Assembly (NCBI RefSeq): GCF_027887165.1
Contig: NC_077235.1
Coordinates: 15,104,383-15,168,382 of the forward strand
DNA: 64,000 nt
From: Monodelphis domestica
Taxonomy: Eukaryota > Chordata > Mammalia > Didelphimorphia > Didelphidae
Reading direction: 5' to 3'
Below, piece by piece: positions 10,895 through 22,636 of the stretch. A program made the translations under genes and the position numbers. Within the stretch, counting starts at the first letter, position 1. Every line of letters starts with the position of its first letter. Under the pieces are notes generated by a model, which did no database searches, was not told where the DNA came from, and saw nothing but the letters and a program-made list of their open reading frames with translations.

Positions 10895-10943
<49 letters not shown>
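10752..10943. repeat. (TATG)n and (TG)n tracts
   Basis: (TATG)n lies at about 10,752-10,802 and (TG)n at 10,896-10,943, in the left arm of palindrome 1. The mirrored place in the right arm (14.0-14.3 kb) carries (CT)n, a short (CA)n and CATACATA, so the arms drifted in repeat type. Confidence 0.95.
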
Positions 10944-10958
<15 letters not shown>

Positions 10959-11559
10959 CCACAGATATGGAGAATGATAAATGGACAATTTGATAGATAG
11001 ACCGATAGATATATACAGACAGACACATAGAAATACACACATATAGAATGAGATAGTTAGATTGATAGATAGATAGACAGAGAGACACAGACAGATATGT
11101 AGAGACACAGATACAATGACATTTAGACAGAAAGTTAGACTGAGGTATCGATATATTAGTAGACAGAGAGAATGAAAGATAGCAAGACAGAGGGTCAGAC
11201 ACAGATAGAGAGACAGAGAGAGTCAAGCAGATCGATACATAGACAGAAACAGACAAATATCTAGAGAGATAGACTTGGGTAGACAGAATCAAAGAGAGAG
11301 AGATAGAAAGATCACTGGGTTGATATAAAGAGAAGGAAAAAGAACAAACTTCTATACACAGACAGACTGATGGACAAAAAGACAGGACAGAGGAACGGAC
11401 AGACAGACACCTGAACAGACAGATGGACCGATAGATTAGTTTCTCTGTCATTCTGTCTATCTGCCTTCGTTTCTGTGTATCTACAAGTCTGTCTCACTGG
11501 ATGTGCAACTGTCTATTGATCCAGATTTTTGTATCTTTCTATCTCTGTCTGGCTCTCTA

Positions 11560-11602
<43 letters not shown>
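11560..11602. repeat. (CTGT)n tract
   Basis: A perfect CTGT array in T sequence preceding N. The paralogous place at 50.2 kb is (CTAT)n. GACA-type and GATA-type units therefore interchange at the same site. Confidence 0.95.
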
Positions 11603-11606
<4 letters not shown>

Positions 11607-11696
11607 TTGTCTTTGTGTATCTTTGGGTGTAGTCTATGTATCTATCTGCCTGCTTGTTTGTGCATGGATCAGTCTGTGTGTATGTTCTTGGTGTGT

Positions 11697-12794
11697 TTTA
11701 AAGTGTTGTGATAGCCTGGGGAACTACAACTCCCAGTGTGATGGAGTATTCCAACCCCTTTGAGTCCTGACTTCTGAATAGTCTTTCATGGGACCAATCC
11801 AGCTTTGGGGGGCAATGGCCATGACCCTCCGTAGCATGGGATTGATCCATTTCAAAACCAATCCCATGAAAGGAAATAATGGGCTTCATCCCTTTCCCAG
11901 CATAGGATTGGTCCAATTCAAGACCAATTTCCTCCTCGGAAATACAGGGGAAAGACCCGTGGAGCAGGCTGGGAGATGTAGTCCCCTAGTCCACAGCCCT
12001 TGAAAACCCACAAGATCACTTTCTATGAATCTATGTAGACGGAGAGATGGACAGCTTAACAGACAGAAGGACTGACAGATTATTTGATCTGTTATTCTTT
12101 CTATTCGCCTACTGGTTGGTATATCTCTCAGCCTCCCTGTGTTTCTTTTGTGTGTTTTCAAGTGTTGTGACAGTCTTGGGAACTACAACTCCCAGTGTGC
12201 CCCAGGAGTCCCACCCCTTTGAGTCCTGGTTTGTGATTGATCCTGAATTAGACCAATCCATTGTTGGGGGAGGGAAAATGCTCATAGTCCGTCCTTTGCA
12301 CGGGATTGGTCCTCTTTAAAACCAATCCCATGAAAGGAAAATATGGCCATCATCCCTTCCCCAGCATAGGATTGGTTCAATTAAAGAACACTCCCTACAA
12401 GGAAATGACGGGAGGTGACCCTTGTAGAATGCTGGGTGATGTAGTACCCTAGGCCGATACACTGGAAAACCCAAGGTATGTCTCTCTATGGATCTATGTA
12501 GAGGGAGAGATGGACAATTAGACAGACAGAAGGACTGACAGATAGATTTGTCTATCTGTCTATCTATTATTCTGTCTATCCGCCTGCTGATAGGTGTATC
12601 TATTAGTCTACCTGTCTCAATTTTTGGGATTTTCTCCGAGTTGTGACTGCCTTCGGAACTACAACCCCCAGGGTCCCCGAGGAGCCCCTCCTCTTTGAGT
12701 CCTGGCTTTGGATTGGTCCCGAATTCGACCAATTGAGAGTTGGGGGATGCAGAATGCCCATGGCCTCTCTTTAGCCCAAGATTTGCCCATATCA
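11697..12794. repeat. Module N, left of palindrome 1 centre
   Basis: ACTACAACTCCCAG at 11,723-11,736 and 12,184-12,197, and ACTACAACCCCCAG near 12,658. The inverted motif is TGGGAGATGTAGTCCCCTAG near 11,970. CCAAT pairs occur near 11,848-11,866, 11,906-11,927 and 12,304-12,329. The palindrome centre at about 12,560 lies in the GACAGATAGATTTGTCTATC spacer between two N monomers. Confidence 0.8.
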
Positions 12795-12912
12795 AGTGGC
12801 AGACGTCCACTTTGGCTAGTGAGGTGAGTGGCTGTTGCAGACTGGATGATGGGTCCAAACCTGTCTTCTCAGACTGTAATATGAGGTGCTGGACGTCTTG
12901 AATAGGATTCAA
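12795..12912 (+). other. Remnant of module E (last 28 bp) with donor and start of D
   Basis: Only the end of E remains (GTGGCAGACGTCCACTTTGG...), ending GAG at 12,822, followed by GTGAGTGG. D sequence (GATGATGGGTCCAAAC) follows. The acceptor and first 114 bp are missing. The same remnant sits at the same place in palindrome 2. Confidence 0.65.
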
Positions 12913-13250
12913 TAGGATTTTCAAGTTTGGGTTTTCAAGTGTTGTGGCCTAGCGGACTACATCCCTCAGCATGCTCCAGAGGTCCCTCCCTGTTATTTCT
13001 GAGGAGGTAATTGGTCTTGAATTGGACCAATCCTATGCTGGGCAAGGGATGATGCCCGTTATTTCCTTTCATGGGATTGGTCTTCAAATCGACCTATCCC
13101 ATGCTAAGGACTGACTATGGACATTGACCTCCCCCCCAACCCGTGATTGGTCTATTGCCAGACCAATACCAATCCAGGACTCAAAGGGGTGAGACCCCTT
13201 CGGCACACTGTGAGTTGTAGTTCCCCAGGCTATCACATCACTTTAAAACA
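12913..13250. repeat. Module N, inverted, right of palindrome 1 centre
   Basis: Starts with GTTTTCAAGTGTTGTGGCCT and ends with the inverted motif CTGTGAGTTGTAGTTCCCC near 13,208-13,226 and TTTAAAACACAC. Internal CCAAT/ATTGG pairs lie at about 13,013-13,032 and 13,145-13,170. Confidence 0.75.
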
Positions 13251-13326
13251 CACAAAGGAAATACACACAAACTGATCCATTTACAAACAGGCAGGTAGAT
13301 AGATACATAAACTACACCGACAGGAA

Positions 13327-13406
<80 letters not shown>

Positions 13407-14032
13407 TAGACAGACAGACAGACAGAGGGACAGACAGACAGACAGGTATTGATAGAAAGATACAAAATTCTAGATAGGTAGAGTGTTGCACATCCAGTGA
13501 GAGAATTGTAGATACACAGAAACGAAGCAGATATAGAGAATGATAGAGAAACTAATCTGTCTGTCAGTCTGCCGGTTCATGTGTCTGTCTGTCTGTTCCT
13601 CTGTCTTGTCTTTATGTCCATCAGTCTGTCTGTGTCTGGAGGTCTCTTTCTCTTTCCTTCTTATCATGTCAACTTAGTGATCTTTCTGTCTATCTCCCTC
13701 TCTCTTTGAATCTGTCTACCCAAGTCTATCTCTCTAGATATTTGTCTGTTTCTATCTTTGTATTGATCTGCTTGACTTTCTCTGTCTCACTATCTGTCAT
13801 TCTCTCAGATTATTAATCTATCAATACCCCAGTCTACCTTTCTGTCTATCTTAATTATATCTGTGTCTTTATATACCTGTCTGTGTCTTTCTGTCTATCG
13901 GTAAATCTATCTCTCTATCTATCAATCTAACTATCTCTTTCTATCTGTGTGTATTTCTATGTGTCTGCCTGCATATATATATATCGGTCTATGTATCTAT
14001 CAAATTGTCCTTTTATCATTCTCCATATCTGT

Positions 14033-14109
<77 letters not shown>

Positions 14110-14530
14110 GCTCTCTCTCTCTCACACACACACAGACATAACTATCTAACTATCTGTGTAGAGAAAAAAAACTGACAGATACAGACAGACATATAGATGG
14201 ACAGAAAGACAGAGACTGAGAGATGCAAATATAGAAATACATGCATACATACATATACATAGAGATATTCAGAAGGGACTGACTGACTGACAAATGGATA
14301 CATAAACATAGAAACAGGCAGACATATACATAGACATCACAGAGAACAGAGTAACACACAAAAAACATAGATATATTGATAGAGAGACAGCACACAGATA
14401 GACAGATATAAAAACAGAGAGAGAGAGAGAGACAGAGCAAGGAACAGACATGGACGGAAGGAAAATGACAAAGAAAAAATTAGATAGATAGATAGATAGA
14501 TAGTCAACATGGAATCTAGAAACCCCAAAC
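13251..14530. repeat. Module T in the right arm, with (CA)n, (GA)n and (CT)n
   Basis: (CA)n at 13,326-13,343 and (GA)n to 13,402. A strand switch lies near 13,550 (AACTAATCTG). (CT)n runs 14,035-14,106 with an interrupted extension to 14,123, then CACACA. GATA repeats lie at 14,480-14,503. All apparent reading frames are repeat artefacts. Confidence 0.9.
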
Positions 14531-15010
14531 TTGTAGCTTAGTGAGATAAAATGTACCCCAAGGTTAGGAATAGCTTCTAAATTGAAGACTCAAAGTTTGT
14601 ACTTGTTCCTTGTTTCTATGAGAATCCGCCTAGAAGGGAACCTCAGGGTAGCATGTTCAGACTGAATAATGGAGACTCAAGTGAATGCCAATTCTACTGG
14701 AATGGGACTAAGCAGATGCTCAGGACCCTCTTCGTTTTATGTAGTCTCCCCTGTGGGGTCAGAGATATTTTCCCAAGTAAATCCCCACCTGATTAGGGAC
14801 CATCTTTAGTCTCCACTGTCAGCAGCCCTTTTCCCTTAGACCCTCTCCTCAAGCTATGATTCTTTTCCCAAGCTTCATTGGATGCTGTCAGTAGAGTCTG
14901 AACACTCCCATTTTCTTTGTAGCTTGAGCAAAGTCAATCATCTTTCCCTGCCCCTGGATTTCCCCCAAATGGTAGAGAAGTTCCCCAAATTCTTTTGATC
15001 TTTGAACCTG

Positions 15011-15190
15011 TGCAATATGGAGCTTTTGCCTTTCCCAGGGGCCAGTGTCCAGAGTACCCAGGGATTAATCCTCAGACTCTCTGTAGCCTTGTGGCACCCA
15101 GCCTTGTCTAGAGCTCTACTGTCACAGTGACCCCCTTTTCCTTGACTAAAGAATAATTTTTCTGACTATTTAATAGTTTTGTGCTTTTAC
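15011..15190. repeat. Module Z, outside palindrome 1
   Basis: Contains TAGCCTTGTGGCACCCAG and CTATTTAATAGTTTTGTGCT. The same block is at 53,700-53,870 and, inverted, at 48,540-48,720, where it belongs to both arms of palindrome 2. In palindrome 1 it is present on the right only. Confidence 0.65.
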
Positions 15191-16095
15191 AAGTCAACAG
15201 TAGTTACAGAAATACATAGAGAGATACATAAAGAGATACATAAAGAGATAAATAAAAACATAGACACATAAAAAAACACACGGAGATATACAGCCAGACC
15301 TGACTGGTGGACAGAGATAAGACAAACTCATGAGGAACACAGACAGGCAGGCAGATAATTATATTGACTACACAGACAGAAACACTAAGAGAGAGAGAGA
15401 GACAGAGAGAGAGAAAGAGAGATTCATACATACATCCATAAACACATGGACACATAGATATTGCCAGGTGGAACTTTGCCGACAGAAGGACAGGCTGATA
15501 GACACACAGAAAGGCAGGCAGATAGAAAAAATGACAGATAAACTAGTCCATCTGTCAGTTCTTCTGTATGTCTGTCAATCTGTCTTTCTGTGTTTTACAG
15601 TCTGTTTTTCTCTCAGTGTCTCTATATATCAATCTATTGATCTAGCTGTATCTATATTACTGTCTGTCTATCCCTGTCTGTCTGTCTATCCATTTGCCTG
15701 ACATTCTGTGTCTGTCTCAATCTGTCTCTCCATTCGATCTTCCCTCGGTCTGCCGTTCTATCTATCTGTCTCTGTCTGTTCCTTTGTATCACTCTCCAAT
15801 ATTCTGATGTTCTATTAATCTTTCAATGTCTATCTCTCATTCTTTTTCTGATTCTATTTATTTTTGTTCCATCTTCCTATCTATTTATCTCTCTATCTTT
15901 CTGTCTTCCTGCCTGTCTATCTCTCTGTCTTTCTGTCTTCCTGCCTGTCTATCTCTCTGTCTGTGTCTGTGTCTGACTATGTGTCACTCTACGTGCTATC
16001 TCTATATCCATCTATCTGCCCTCCTCCCAATCTGACTATCCATCTGCCCGTCGGCCTGCCTATCTGTCTTTCTGTTTGTCTGTCTCTATCTCTCT
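15191..16095. repeat. Module T: purine then pyrimidine
   Basis: Purine-rich to about 15,540 (strand switch at AACTAGTCCATCTG), then TCTG/TCTA-rich with CTACGTGCTATCTCTATATC. It is parallel to 53,880-54,770 at a constant offset of about 38.66 kb. Confidence 0.85.
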
Positions 16096-16990
16096 GGATT
16101 CTCACGGGATCAGGGAACAAGTACAAACTTTGGGGTCTCCAACCTACAAGCTCCTCCGGAAACCCAGGCTACAACAGATCAGTCTAGGCCACAAGTTTGG
16201 GGTTTCTTGATTCCAGTTTGACAATTGGAAATTCCGGAAGGCCATTGACCTTTGATATTCCCTCAGTCAGGGGAATGGGGAGATTGCTGCGACAGCAAAA
16301 GTGTGTTCTAAAATTTTAACTCTGTCTTTGCAAGATAGGATTCATGGTGGTGATGAATCACATGGGATTTTACAAATCTCTGCCATGATCTTCATCATGT
16401 GTCAAATTGCAAGGAATTCTGTTTCCTGCAAAAGCCATACTGTGCCTGCATTAACAGGCCACCATTTCGCAAATACAGATTCTACTGTTTCCTGATTTGA
16501 TGCACTGAATATATTCACAGCATCAGCAGTAAGGTTTGTAAACATGGAACCCCAAACTTGTGGACTCTTGTGATATGGTGAAACTTAGGTTTCAGGAGGA
16601 GGAGCTTGTAGTTTGGAGACCTCAAAGACTGTACTTGTTCCCTGTTCCCATGGGAATCCACCCTGAGGGAATCCCAGGTGAGCAGTTTCAGACTGAGTGT
16701 GGGACCCTTAGGTGAATGACAATCCTAGTTAGGTAGTCTCCCCACTTGTATGAAGAGACCCTTTCCCAAGAAGATCCACACCTTGGCAGGGACCATTCCT
16801 CAGTATCCATTGTAAGCAGCCCCCTCAAGACCCTGGCCTTTGGCTAGGATTCCTTTCCTAAGCTTGATTGTATGCTGTCAGGGAATTCATTTGTAGCTCT
16901 AGCAATGCCATTCATCTTTCTCTGCTCCTGGATTTCCCCCAAGTGGTAGAGAGGTTCCCCAATTTCTTTTCTTCTTTGAACCTGTCCAAT
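16096..16990. repeat. Module Y, inverted, including a Y-internal 270-bp segment
   Basis: Reverse complement of 31,540-32,240 and 59,900-60,780. The internal segment at about 16,270-16,540 (AAAATTTTAACTCTGTCTTT, ACATGGGATTTTACAAATC) is present in these three copies and partly at 47.4 kb. The frame at 16,301-16,495 is not shared. No gene recognised. Confidence 0.65.
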
Positions 16991-17447
16991 CTGACAGAGA
17001 CAGAGAGATAGTCACGGACAGAGACAGATAGAGAGATAAATAGATAGGAATATGAATCAAAAAGACATACAAACAGAGACAGAATGAGAGATAGTCAGAG
17101 AGATTGAAAGATTACTAGAACAACAGAATATCAGAGAGTGAAACAAAGGGACGAACATAGACATATAGATGGAAGGACAGACAGGGATAGACAGATAGCA
17201 ATAGAAATAGATCAATAGATTGATATATAAAAAGAATGTTAGAGAAACAGAGTGAAAGACACAGACAGACGGATTGACAGACATACAGAAAGACTGACAG
17301 ATGGACTAGTTTCTCTTTCATTTTGTCTATTTTCGTGCCTGTCTATGTTCTAAAAGACTCTCCTTCTGTCTGCATGTCCCACATGGCTATATCTATGTTT
17401 TCATGTGTTTGTATATGTATGTATGTATCTCCTTCCCCACCCTTTCT

Positions 17448-17539
<92 letters not shown>

Positions 17540-17619
17540 ATCTTTGTGTATCTTTCGGTGTAGCCTATGTATCTATCTGCCTGTTTGTTTGTACGCGGAT
17601 GAATCTATGTGTATGTAGT
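16991..17619. repeat. Module T with (CT)n
   Basis: Purine-rich to about 17,310, then pyrimidine-rich. A perfect (CT)n lies at about 17,451-17,537, followed by the usual pre-N lead-in (CTTTGTGTATCTTTCGGTGT). Confidence 0.9.
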
Positions 17620-18430
17620 TTGTGTGTTTTAAAATATTGTGACATCCTGGGGAACAACAATTCCCAGTCTCCCCAAGGGGTCTCAACCGTTTGAGTCCTG
17701 CATTGGAATTGGTCTGGCAATGGACCATTCCCGTGTCTGGGGAGGGTGACTGTCCATGATCCCTCTTTAGCATGGGATTGGTCCATTTTAAAATCATTCC
17801 CATGAAGGAAAATGGGCATCATCCCTTGCCCAGCATAGCATTGGTCAAATTCAAGACCAATCCTTCACTGGAAATAAGGGGTATGGACCCCTGTAGCACA
17901 CTGGGAGATATAGTCCAGAAACCACAACTCTTGAAAACCCACATGACCTCTCTCTATGAATCTATGTAGACAGAGAGATGGACAGTTGGACAGACAGAAA
18001 GACTGACAGATTATTTGATCTGTTATTCTGTCTATTTGCCTACTAGTTGGTACATCTGTCAGCCTGACTGTGTCTCTTCCCTGGGTTTTCAAGAGTTGTG
18101 TCAGCCTGGAGAACTACAACCCCTATTGTGTCCCTGGAGTCCCTCCCTTTTGAGTTCTGGCTTGGGATTGGTCCGTAATTGGGCCAATCCCGTGTTGCGG
18201 GAGCAACAATGCCCATGGCCCCTCCTTAGCCCAGGATTGGTCCATCTCCAGAGCAATTACACACAGAAAATAGGGAGCCTCAATCCTCACCCAGCCTAGG
18301 ATTGGTTCAATTCAAGACCAATCCCTCCCAGGAAAGATGGGGGAGGGACCTCTGGAGCAAACTGGAGGATGCAGTTCCTCAGGCCAAGACCCAAGGAAAG
18401 TCACACTATCTCTAGCTCTAAATCCATGTA
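17620..18430. repeat. Module N, copy 4
   Basis: GGGGAACAACAATTCCCAG near 17,650 (one change from ACTACA). Inverted motif CTGGGAGATATAGTCC near 17,900. Second forward motif GAACTACAACCCCTATTG near 18,111. ATTGG/CCAAT hairpins lie near 17,776-17,800, 18,168-18,190 and 18,299-18,323. Confidence 0.8.
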
Positions 18431-18723
18431 GACTGAGAGATGGACAAGGGTACTGACAGACAGGAGGACTGGCAGAGAGAGAGCTTCGTTTATCTGTTTT
18501 TCTATCTTACTACCTTCCTGTATATGTATCTGTAAGTCAGTGTGTCTGTCTGCCCATCAGTCCTCTCTGGGTATCTATCTCTATATAGGTATGTATGTAT
18601 ATACCTATCTATATATGTATCTGTTTATCAATCGATCTCCAGTGTCTGTCATTCTGTCTGTACGTTGGACTGTCCCTCTATCTAACTTATCTGTCCCTCA
18701 ATCTTTCCCATTCTACTTCTCAG
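18431..18723. repeat. Module T ending in an acceptor-like tract
   Basis: Same T block as before the other E copies. It ends CCCATTCTACTTCTCAG at 18,723, with TCTAACTTATC about 40 bases upstream as a possible branch point. Confidence 0.7.
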
Positions 18724-18865
18724 GTGTCCACCCTAGAATATCGGGATAAGTGGTTGCAGGCAAGCAAAGCATATGATGGTGCCCCTGTGGTGTTCAGATG
18801 GCTCAGAAGATGTATTTGGTTCAAGATTGGATGGGGAGTGGCAGACCTCCATTTTGGCCAATGAG
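18724..18865 (+). other. Module E, copy 2: 142-bp exon-like block
   Basis: Same length and splice-site context as copy 1. The acceptor CAG ends at 18,723 and the donor GTGAGT starts at 18,866. The plus frame from 18,724 is open to TGA at 18,862-18,864. Compared with copy 4, ten codons differ and three of the differences are synonymous. Confidence 0.5.
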
Positions 18866-19080
18866 GTGAGTGGCTTTTGCAGACTGAATGATGGGTCCAA
18901 ACCCTTCTTCTCAGACTGTTCAATGAATAGGAAATCATGGAATCAAAATCTCAGAGGCTAAGCTCTGAGCCTTACTTACAGGGATCTTAACCTGTTGTCC
19001 TGACTTTTCCCAAAAAGAAGCATTTACTAAACAAGAATGGCATTTCCTCGGGCAGGCTATGAAACAAAGTGAGGCAACTG
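18866..19080 (+). repeat. Module D, copy 2 (strongly truncated)
   Basis: Follows D to GAAACAAAGTGAGGCAA, then joins Q at GGTTGCACTCTGGAAATTG (about 19,078). The rest of D, L and most of Q are deleted here. Confidence 0.65.
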
Positions 19081-20209
19081 GTTGCACTCTGGAAATTGAC
19101 CTTCAAAATGCGAGAAACCAGGTTATACTTGATGATGCTTTTCCTTTTTCAAAAATTCAAACCTTTTATATTTTTTCTCCAAAAACAAAACTTAGAGTTA
19201 CCAAGGAAAACGTTCAAAATTTCCTCTAAGTAGGAGCATCTCTAAGATACTTTCTGTTTTTCTTTTTTTACTATAATTTCCTTTGGGCTGCCAATTTGCC
19301 TTTCTCTTCACCTTGCCTCAAAGCACTTTGGCCTATGGCTAAAGCTGCTCCTAGAGAGGTTATTTTTGGCTCAATTGAAAAATGTTCAGGGTTTACTTAG
19401 CTTTGAAAGCAAAGTCTTTTCCCCCACATTTCGAGTCCATTGACAATGATTGAAAGACCAATAAGGTTTGTAGTTACCCATCTGCAAAGTAACTTTTTTA
19501 CTCCAGAAATCACACACACACACACACATGGTAATCTAAAAAAAACCACTCCTGCTCTTTGAAAACAAATACCAGCTTGACAAAAATGTGAAATGACTGC
19601 ACTCAAATAACCAAGTTCATACCTCAAAGGAAATGCATCTTATTGGAAATACTCAAAATTCACTACCCTTGATATACACTATTTCCATACATTAGTCCTA
19701 GCAAAACTTGGGATGAAACGTTTAGACTGTGAAGTCAAGAACTTCTGGACCTCCTTTGGCCTTCTGTTCCATAATCCCCAGTGCAGATGGCCAGCTCCTG
19801 CCCTCCTCTCTAGCTGTGGGGAGGAATAAACTGTTGTAATACAACTTGATAAACATTATTTGCTAACGTTTCTATCACCTGCATTTAGAAGAAATACATT
19901 AAACATATAGTATAGCCCAAACCCCTCAGATCACTGAGAAGAAACCAAGAACTTAAGTTCTTCAGCTTCTAGGAGAAGCTCTTTCGTAAATCAAATTTGA
20001 TAACTCTTTAGACCTCAAGCCCTGACATTTCAATTCATGAAGTAACTTTCTGTATTTTAATAGCCTTAAAGTAGATACCGAGACCCTCTATAGGGTCTCT
20101 CTGTCTCTCACACTCCAACTTAACCTTCCCATTCAATGCTTTCAGCCAACCATTCACACATATACTCTCCTCGCTCTTCCTTCTCCTAGAAATACTGCTT
20201 CACTCACAT
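19081..20209. repeat. Modules Q end, P, short (CA)n and S
   Basis: P carries GGCCTATGGCTAAAGCTGC. A short (CA)n lies at about 19,511-19,527. S follows with TCCTTTGGCCTTCTGTTCC and GCTAACGTTTCTATCACC and stops near 20,210, before the CCATTTTGGCC and (TA)n part. No gene recognised. Confidence 0.65.
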
Positions 20210-20775
20210 ACATAGGTATGTACCACACGTCTGGTGGTCTAACTAACTGGAGGTTTAGGCAGCCATAACTTGAGTATCCTAACTGGTTCGTCATTCCTTA
20301 ACTTGGAAATACTACAGATCTCTCAAATAGTCTGAAAAACCAAGTCTTGAATCAGGATAGGGATAAACCCCATAGTGTATTCCTTACTCAGAGTCTGATG
20401 GCACGACTTTTACAGGGCATAAACCCCTGACTCTGGGGATGTTATCCACGGGCAGGCCACCAGGCTAGGTGACAACTCCAAGGAACAAAAGAATTTGGGG
20501 AACCTATATACCATTTGGGAAAAGGAGGGGCAGGGAAAGATGATTGACATCACTATGGCTACAAAGAAAATGGGAGTGTTCAAACTACACTGACAAGATA
20601 CAATGGAGCTAGAGAAAAGATAGACATATGCAGGCAGACATATAGAGAGACACACAGATAGAATGAAATAGATACATACATACATACATACATATATACA
20701 TACATAAATAGAAAGACACAGACAGATATATAGAGATACAGTTAGATATAATGACAGATAGACAGAAAGCTAGAC
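20210..20775. repeat. Module X, then a short T remnant
   Basis: X sequence (CTTGAATCAGGATAGGG, GACTCTGGGGATGTTATC) to about 20,600, then GACA/CATA-rich T to about 20,775, where it joins the start of Q (TTAGTTGTTCTTTCAGTAAT). Y, N, E, D and L are all absent between these points. Confidence 0.65.
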
Positions 20776-22575
20776 TTTTTTTAGTTGTTCTTTCAGTAAT
20801 AACTTGGAAATAATGGTGAACTTTCAAATAGTCAAAAGAACCCGAGTCTTTACCCATAATTTCACCTTCAAATCTAATTTGAAATTCAAATATAAAAGTT
20901 TCAAAATTGAAATAAGCTCAAAATGTCTCCAGATTAAAAATGAGACACACGCACACACGCGCTCACACACACACACACGCATACACAACATACCATCCTA
21001 ACTTTGGGGAGGTTGGGAAGCGAGGGATTGGAAAACTGCTTTCATTCCCCTTTAACTTCTGAAAAAATATAATCATGCAAGTCTGTAGGTCAAAATGATT
21101 GCTAAATTAATCCCCATATTCTTAGTCTTGCCTTTCTGAGGATTCATCATAGGATAATAGAATATTTATTTTAACAAGAGAAAGGTGAGAAATAACTTAA
21201 AATGGCGGAGAAAAGCTCCCTAATTTGGAAAAAGAATGTCTGGTATAAGTTGGAAATGATCAGCAGTCAGCTATACAGCTTGATAGACACTTAGCTGAGC
21301 CAATCCCAAGCCCTTCCATTGGCCCTTGTGACTGAATCCTAACCCATTTTCCTCCAAAGCATTTCTTTTCCCCACGATCCTCCCATAGAATTCACCTATA
21401 GATTGCAAATCTCTCTCGCCATGCTAAGATTATCTTCCTTACTACCAATTCTTTCTAGGCTTCTTCATTTCTTTCCTAACATCTTCTGATTCGACTTTGA
21501 GACAACCCAGCGCTCTGGAATCTTTGCTGCGACTTCTCCATTGAACAGATGTTCCTTTCCAACCTTTTAACAAGGTAAAATGCTCTATTTTCAACTTTCC
21601 TCCTTCAACTCAGTCTGGGACTAACTCAGTCCTTTCTAGGTTCTCTAGTTAAAGGGCCTTGGCTCCAGGTAAATAGGATTCTCAGGGGAGATCAAATAAC
21701 CAGTTTTCCCTCTGCTGTAGAAATGTTTCTCAAATTAATGAAAATGACAGGACACAGACCTTCTCCAGATTCCGTATCTTGGGGGCTCCTTCAGATTTCT
21801 CCTAAAGATGTCTCCTTGAGCATTACTTCAGATTCTGGGCTGCAGGAAAATCTGGTCCATGTTTTTGGCTCCTAATAAACATCTTGAGGTGAATGTTCTG
21901 TTTCATAGGGTTTCATCTCTTCACCCCCTCGACAGAACTGGGAATTTGGGGGGAGTAACATCCAGGGCGTTCCTAGAAATATCTTAGGAGTTTCCCAGGT
22001 GGGGAATTACTTTCTCTATTAGCATTCATGTGCCAATGATCATCAGAAATTATGTGAACAAAGCCATCAGTTCTCTCTACTTCAAAAGGAAAATTAGTTC
22101 TCAGTATTTGCTGGTCTTTTCAAACAAAAACTTATCTATTGGAATGGTTGCACTCAAAAATTGACCTTCAAGATGCCCCAAATCAGGTTATAGTTGATAA
22201 TTTTTTTCCTTCTTCAAAAACTCAAAACCATAATATGTTCTCTCCAAAAACAAAACATAGGGTTACTAAGGAAAAGGTTCAAAATTACCTCTAACAAGGA
22301 ACACCTCTAAGATTCCCTTCTCTTTTGCATTTTTTACTCTAATTTCCTTTGGGCTGCCAATTTGTCTTTCTTTTTGCCTTGCCTCAAAACAATTTGGCCT
22401 ATGGCTAAAGCTGCACCTAGAGAGGAATTTAGTGGCTCAATTAAAAAATGTTCAGTGTTTCCTTAACATTGAAAGCAAAACCTTTCCCCTGTATTTCCTG
22501 TCCTTTGACGACAATTGAAAGACCCATCAGGTACATAGTTGCCCATCCTCAAATGAACTTTCTTTACTCCAGAAA

Positions 22576-22576
<1 letters not shown>
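20776..22576. repeat. Modules Q and P, copy 3
   Basis: Degenerate CA/CG repeats at about 20,946-20,985. Q landmarks appear in standard order, then P (GGCCTATGGCTAAAGCTGC). No conserved frame. Confidence 0.7.

Positions 22577-22634
<58 letters not shown>
22577..22634. repeat. (CA)n tract
   Basis: A pure CA array between P and S. It occupies the same site as 19,511, 39,327, 46,079 and 57,790 but differs greatly in length. Confidence 0.97.

Positions 22635-22636
<2 letters not shown>

Larger units (their letters stand above)
10121..15010. repeat. Palindrome 1, about 4.9 kb, centre near 12,560
   Basis: Paired anchors, left versus reverse complement right: the AGAATTTGGGGAACATCTC region at 10,134-10,152 with its counterpart near 14,978-14,996; TAGATTCCATGTTGACA near 10,598 with TGTCAACATGGAATCTA-type sequence near 14,502; TTTTAAAGTGTTGTGATAGC at 11,697 with its complement at about 13,230-13,249. 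Both arms carry X/Y, T and N sequence. Arms differ by small indels and by microsatellite length. No gene is inside. Confidence 0.8.

Noticed and set aside
10609..11451. Long frames rich in Ser, Leu, Tyr, Cys (for example 10,894-11,451 minus; also 39,738-40,208, 50,086-50,430, 63,000 region)
   Set aside because: They translate (TCTA), (TCTG), (CT) and (CA) repeats in frames without stops. Residue order follows the microsatellite, the frames occur in all T blocks on either strand, and no domain is present.
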